Both the position numbers and the translations under genes were made by a program. From Clostridia bacterium (lineage in GTDB: Bacteria > Bacillota > Clostridia > Christensenellales > UBA1242): a DNA stretch of 41,270 nucleotides. Of the stretch, positions 38,583-41,270 are shown piece by piece. Within the stretch, counting starts at the first letter, position 1, and the number at the start of each line of letters is the position of its first letter. The notes under the pieces were generated by a model, which was not told the DNA's origin, did no database searches, and saw only the letters and a list, made by a program, of their open reading frames with translations. Location of the stretch: the NCBI GenBank assembly GCA_017481235.1, contig JAFUPL010000022.1:1-41270 (forward strand), in the 5' to 3' direction.

Positions 38583-38588
38583 CTCTAT

Positions 38589-38927
38589 TTAATCTAATTC
38601 AATCACAAGCACACCAAATTGCTTTTCTTCTTCTAATGAATAAAAAGTATGATAACAATCCACAACTTCTTCAACAGTATAGCCTTTACTAAATCCAGCA
38701 AGCACACAATTTTCATTATTTGCCATATCAATAAAAGAATTATAAAGTCGCAAGTCTACAACCTTCTTAACAAGAGTTTGATTAGGATTGTCGCGATTAG
38801 TAAACAATATTTCATCACCAACTGCAATTAATTTACGTTTAGCGTCATTTAACCTTACTTCAATTGTCTTTTTACCTTCAGTCATTTGCTCAAAAGGTAA
38901 TTTGTTTAATCTCATTTCGTATCTCAT
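38589..38927 (-). CDS. ASCH/PUA-like domain protein (112 aa)
   Basis: A small single-domain protein of the ASCH type. The start reads MRYEMRLNKLPFEQMTEGKKTIEVRLNDAKR, with the conserved G-K-K-T-I-E-V-R pattern, followed by GDEILFTNRDN and a V-x-x-L strand. ASCH domains resemble the PUA RNA-binding fold, and some are nucleases or deaminases. No specific activity is assigned here. The ATG at 38927 follows AAGGAG, 19 bp after alaS, so it shares the alaS transcript. It is followed by a strong terminator. Confidence 0.82.
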   Translation of the reverse strand: MRYEMRLNKLPFEQMTEGKKTIEVRLNDAKRKLIAVGDEILFTNRDNPNQTLVKKVVDLRLYNSFIDMANNENCVLAGFSKGYTVEEVVDCYHTFYSLEEEKQFGVLVIELD

Positions 38928-38946
38928 ACCATTTACTCCTTAAATT

Positions 38947-40773
38947 TTAATTTAATGTTGCTTTAAATCTACGAACACCAGCAGAAACTGCTTCTTGCTT
39001 AGAAATCTTAAATGTTCCAAGTTCCTTTGTATTGGTTACGTGTGGACCACCACAAATTTGGAAGTCAACATCACCAATTTTATAAATACTTACATTTTCG
39101 TTTTCATCGGCCTTATGAATACCATAACCGCCTTGCGCTTTTGCGTCTTTAAATGTCATTTCTAGACGTTCAACAGGTATTTCACGTTTGATTGCATTAT
39201 TTACAAAATCTTCAAGTTGTTTAACTTCTTCTTCAGTCAACTTGCGGTCAAAGTTAAAGTCAAATCTTAAACGTTCACTTGTAATATTGCTACCCTTTTG
39301 TTCAATATGATTGCCAAACATTTTACGAAGCCCAGCAAGTGTTAAGTGACATGCAGTGTGAAGACGAACAGTTTCAACACTATCATCAGCAAGTCCACCC
39401 TTAAATGCACCAGCAGAAGTTGAACGTGCAAGTTCTTGGTGTTGCTTAAATGCCTCTTCGTATCCAGCCACATCAACAGTAAATCCAATTTCGGTTGCCA
39501 TTTCAATAGTCATTTCAAGTGGGAAACCAAATGTATCAAACAATCTAAATGCGGCCTTACCGCCAATTTCAGTTTCTTCAACATAGTTATCATTGGTCAT
39601 TTTCATAAATTGATTTTTACGATTGATACCGTTAACAACTTTTTCAAATTCCTTAGTACCCGCTTCGATAGTTTTGTTAAACTTATCTATTTCCTTGTTT
39701 ACTTCGCTAACAATATAGTCTTCTTTTTCTACTAATAATGGATATGCCTCGCCATAGATATTTTCAATATATTCCTTAACAATATTTAATAACGCTTCAG
39801 TTCCAACATTTATTTTACGTGAATAACGAATTGCTCTGCGCATTAATCTACGCAAAATATATCCACTTCCAACATTGCTTGGTAATATTCCATTAACGTC
39901 TCCAATAAGCATTGTTGCAGTACGCAAGTGGTCAGCAATAATACGCATAGCCTTAGTACTTTCATCATTTTTGCCATACTTAATTCCGCTAGCATTTTCT
40001 AATATTGAAATAACGCCCTTAAATATGTCAATTTTATATCCATCAGTTAATCCGTTTAGGAACATAAGCAAACGTTCAAAACCAAAACCAGTATCAACAT
40101 TTTTATTGCTTAGTGGTTTATATCCATTAGCAGTTTTTTCATATTGCATATACACATCATTACCAATTTCAACATATCTACCGCAATCACAAGTAATGTC
40201 ACAATTTTCACTACATTTGTTGTCGTTACGTGGATAAAACCATTCATTGTCTGGTCCACAAGGTGTTCCTGTTGTACCTTCAAGTTCCCACCAGTTATCT
40301 TTTTTCGGTAAGAAGAAGATGTTTTCTTTCTTAATTCCTAAATTCAATAAAAGTTCAGCGGTTTCTTCATCTCTTGGCGCAGTTTCGTCCCCTGCAAATA
40401 CTGATGCACAAATTTTATCCTTATCAAAACCAAGTTTTTCGGTCAGCAACTCAAATGTCCAGGCGGTTTTTTCCTTTTTAAAGTAATCGCCTAATGACCA
40501 GTTTCCCATCATTTCAAAGAAAGTAAAGTGACTTTCGTCACCAACACTATCAATATCAATAGTACGCACACAGCCTTGAATATTGCAAAGTCTTGTGCCT
40601 TGTGGGTGCTTTTCGCCTAACAAATATGGCATTAATGGTTGCATGCCCGCTACATTAAACATAACGCCAGTAGTACCATCACCAATTAGTGATACTGCAC
40701 CAATATTTACGTGACCTTTACTTTCATAAAACTTTAACCAAGTTTCTCTTAATGTTTTACTATCAAATTTCAT
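38947..40773 (-). CDS. alaS: Alanyl-tRNA synthetase, short form without the C-Ala domain
   Basis: Charges tRNA(Ala) with alanine. Catalytic core landmarks are VAGMQPLMPYLLG, FTFFEMMGNWSLGDYF (motif 1/2 region) and the tRNA-recognition block LPSNVGSGYILRRLMRRAIR. The editing site is present: HTACH (472-476) and CGGPH (574-578) supply the zinc-binding HxxxH and CxxxH. At 608 aa it is about 270 residues shorter than typical AlaRS, ending soon after the editing domain, so the C-Ala oligomerisation domain is missing. An unusual Cys-rich insert (KCSENCDITCDC) follows GTPCGPDNEWFYP. The frame is intact, so this is a natural short form. It lies 10 bp from glnS. A second, long alaS elsewhere cannot be excluded. 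Confidence 0.9.
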   Translation of the reverse strand: MKFDSKTLRETWLKFYESKGHVNIGAVSLIGDGTTGVMFNVAGMQPLMPYLLGEKHPQGTRLCNIQGCVRTIDIDSVGDESHFTFFEMMGNWSLGDYFKKEKTAWTFELLTEKLGFDKDKICASVFAGDETAPRDEETAELLLNLGIKKENIFFLPKKDNWWELEGTTGTPCGPDNEWFYPRNDNKCSENCDITCDCGRYVEIGNDVYMQYEKTANGYKPLSNKNVDTGFGFERLLMFLNGLTDGYKIDIFKGVISILENASGIKYGKNDESTKAMRIIADHLRTATMLIGDVNGILPSNVGSGYILRRLMRRAIRYSRKINVGTEALLNIVKEYIENIYGEAYPLLVEKEDYIVSEVNKEIDKFNKTIEAGTKEFEKVVNGINRKNQFMKMTNDNYVEETEIGGKAAFRLFDTFGFPLEMTIEMATEIGFTVDVAGYEEAFKQHQELARSTSAGAFKGGLADDSVETVRLHTACHLTLAGLRKMFGNHIEQKGSNITSERLRFDFNFDRKLTEEEVKQLEDFVNNAIKREIPVERLEMTFKDAKAQGGYGIHKADENENVSIYKIGDVDFQICGGPHVTNTKELGTFKISKQEAVSAGVRRFKATLN

Positions 40774-40783
40774 AATTTTTCCT

Positions 40784-41270
40784 TTATTTACTATCCTTTA
40801 AACCTACTGTTTCATTAAATACTGGCAAACTTGCTGTTGAAGTTTTATCTTTTACATAATAACCCATACGCACAAATTGCATAGCGTTAGTTTGCTCTAA
40901 TGCAAATGGTTCGATATAAGAATTATATTCAACTAGCGAATTTGGATTAATAATCTTATCTAGCATACCCTTTTGGTAAGTTTCGCCTTCCTTTAATAAG
41001 TTGTAGAACTTACGAGTTTTGCAAGGAGTTGCGTGCTTGCAACTTAACCAGTGAATTGTACCCTTTGCCTTAATTCCTTGTTCTTGAGCGTCATATATTA
41101 CACTACAATTTAATTGCTTAATACTTCCGTCTTCGTTTTTAACCACTTCATCACACTTGATGATATATGCTCCCATTAGTCGCACTACACCATCTGGTTT
41201 TAAGCGGTGGAATTTACCTTCTGGGAATTCCATAAAATCTTCTTGCTCAATATACAATTCGTTGCTAAAA
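40784..41270 (-). CDS. glnS: Glutaminyl-tRNA synthetase, C-terminal part (runs off the window)
   Basis: The frame is open to the window edge. At 41257 it contains TTG, read here as internal Leu, since the preceding codons spell FSNE. The segment matches the GlnRS anticodon-binding region: FSNELYIEQEDFMEFP, FHRLKPDGVVRLMGAYIIKC, KAKGTIHWLSCKHATPCKTR, then INPNSLVEYNSYIEP and the closing MQFVRMGYYVKDKT and FNETVGLKDS. It is the 3' end of a full glnS gene. Stop codon 40784-40786. A GlnRS is less common in Bacillota, where Gln-tRNA is often made by GatCAB. Confidence 0.93.
   Translation of the reverse strand, partial: FSNELYIEQEDFMEFPEGKFHRLKPDGVVRLMGAYIIKCDEVVKNEDGSIKQLNCSVIYDAQEQGIKAKGTIHWLSCKHATPCKTRKFYNLLKEGETYQKGMLDKIINPNSLVEYNSYIEPFALEQTNAMQFVRMGYYVKDKTSTASLPVFNETVGLKDSK

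Noticed and set aside
38927..38947. AlaRS as a frameshifted or truncated pseudogene
   Set aside because: The stop is followed at normal operon spacing by an intact ASCH gene, the editing motifs are complete, and no C-Ala-like sequence remains downstream.

Overview
The window reads as a chromosomal segment of a strongly AT-rich, low-GC Gram-positive bacterium, most likely an uncultured clostridial or related Bacillota lineage. The evidence is the holB-ricT-trmN6 gene order, a DnaD/DnaB-like plus DnaC/DnaI-like helicase-loader pair, a four-cysteine L33, an ER-type (SipW) signal peptidase with TasA-like substrates, and Gram-positive-style promoters and terminators. No phage, plasmid, CRISPR or tRNA gene was seen. 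The species cannot be named from the sequence alone.

Layout, left to right. 1-565: the 5' end of a minus-strand exported-protein gene whose frame is broken at a G10 tract (a probable phase-variable gene), divergent from the next gene across a palindrome-rich spacer. 566-3754: a 1062-aa surface protein with GLUG-type repeats. 4024-8569: a membrane protein, then the minus-strand operon rpmG-secE-nusG-(unknown gene)-rplK-rplA, then another membrane protein. 8841-16614: a small unknown ORF, tilS, an acyl-ACP thioesterase, a leaderless small gene, dut, dnaC-like and dnaB/dnaD-like genes, a cluster of DnaA boxes, and an M1-family lipoprotein peptidase. 16865-17335: a DUF559 endonuclease-like gene between inverted hairpin repeats. 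17360-18247: rsmI. 18689-34066: a 15-kb surface-structure locus on the minus strand. 34421-41270: an unknown small gene, a DedA/small-multidrug-export-like membrane protein, trmN6-ricT-holB, rpsO with a structured leader, an ASCH-domain gene, a short alaS and the 3' end of glnS.

The most distinctive region is 18689-34066. Read in the direction of transcription it holds a 2767-aa lipoprotein built of FN3-like modules, sipW, a 1011-aa secreted protein, three smaller secreted or membrane-anchored proteins, and a TasA-like protein. The TasA-like gene has its own near-consensus promoter. By analogy with tapA-sipW-tasA, this looks like a SipW-dependent surface fibre or matrix system with unusually large accessory adhesins. 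The lipoprotein gene, the sipW operon and, more loosely, the phase-variable gene share promoter features. Six surface or membrane genes share an unusual GGGG(G)AA ribosome binding site.

A second cross-cutting feature is a 69-70-nt element found three times (3952-4021, 7070-7139, 20604-20672). Each copy starts within about 10 nt of the stop codon of a minus-strand gene. It is bounded by complementary ends and holds three internal hairpins, one of which shows compensatory base changes. I know of no described family that matches it. Two genes (holB and an 81-aa unknown) have a consensus-like promoter ending exactly at the ATG and no ribosome binding site, which predicts leaderless mRNAs.
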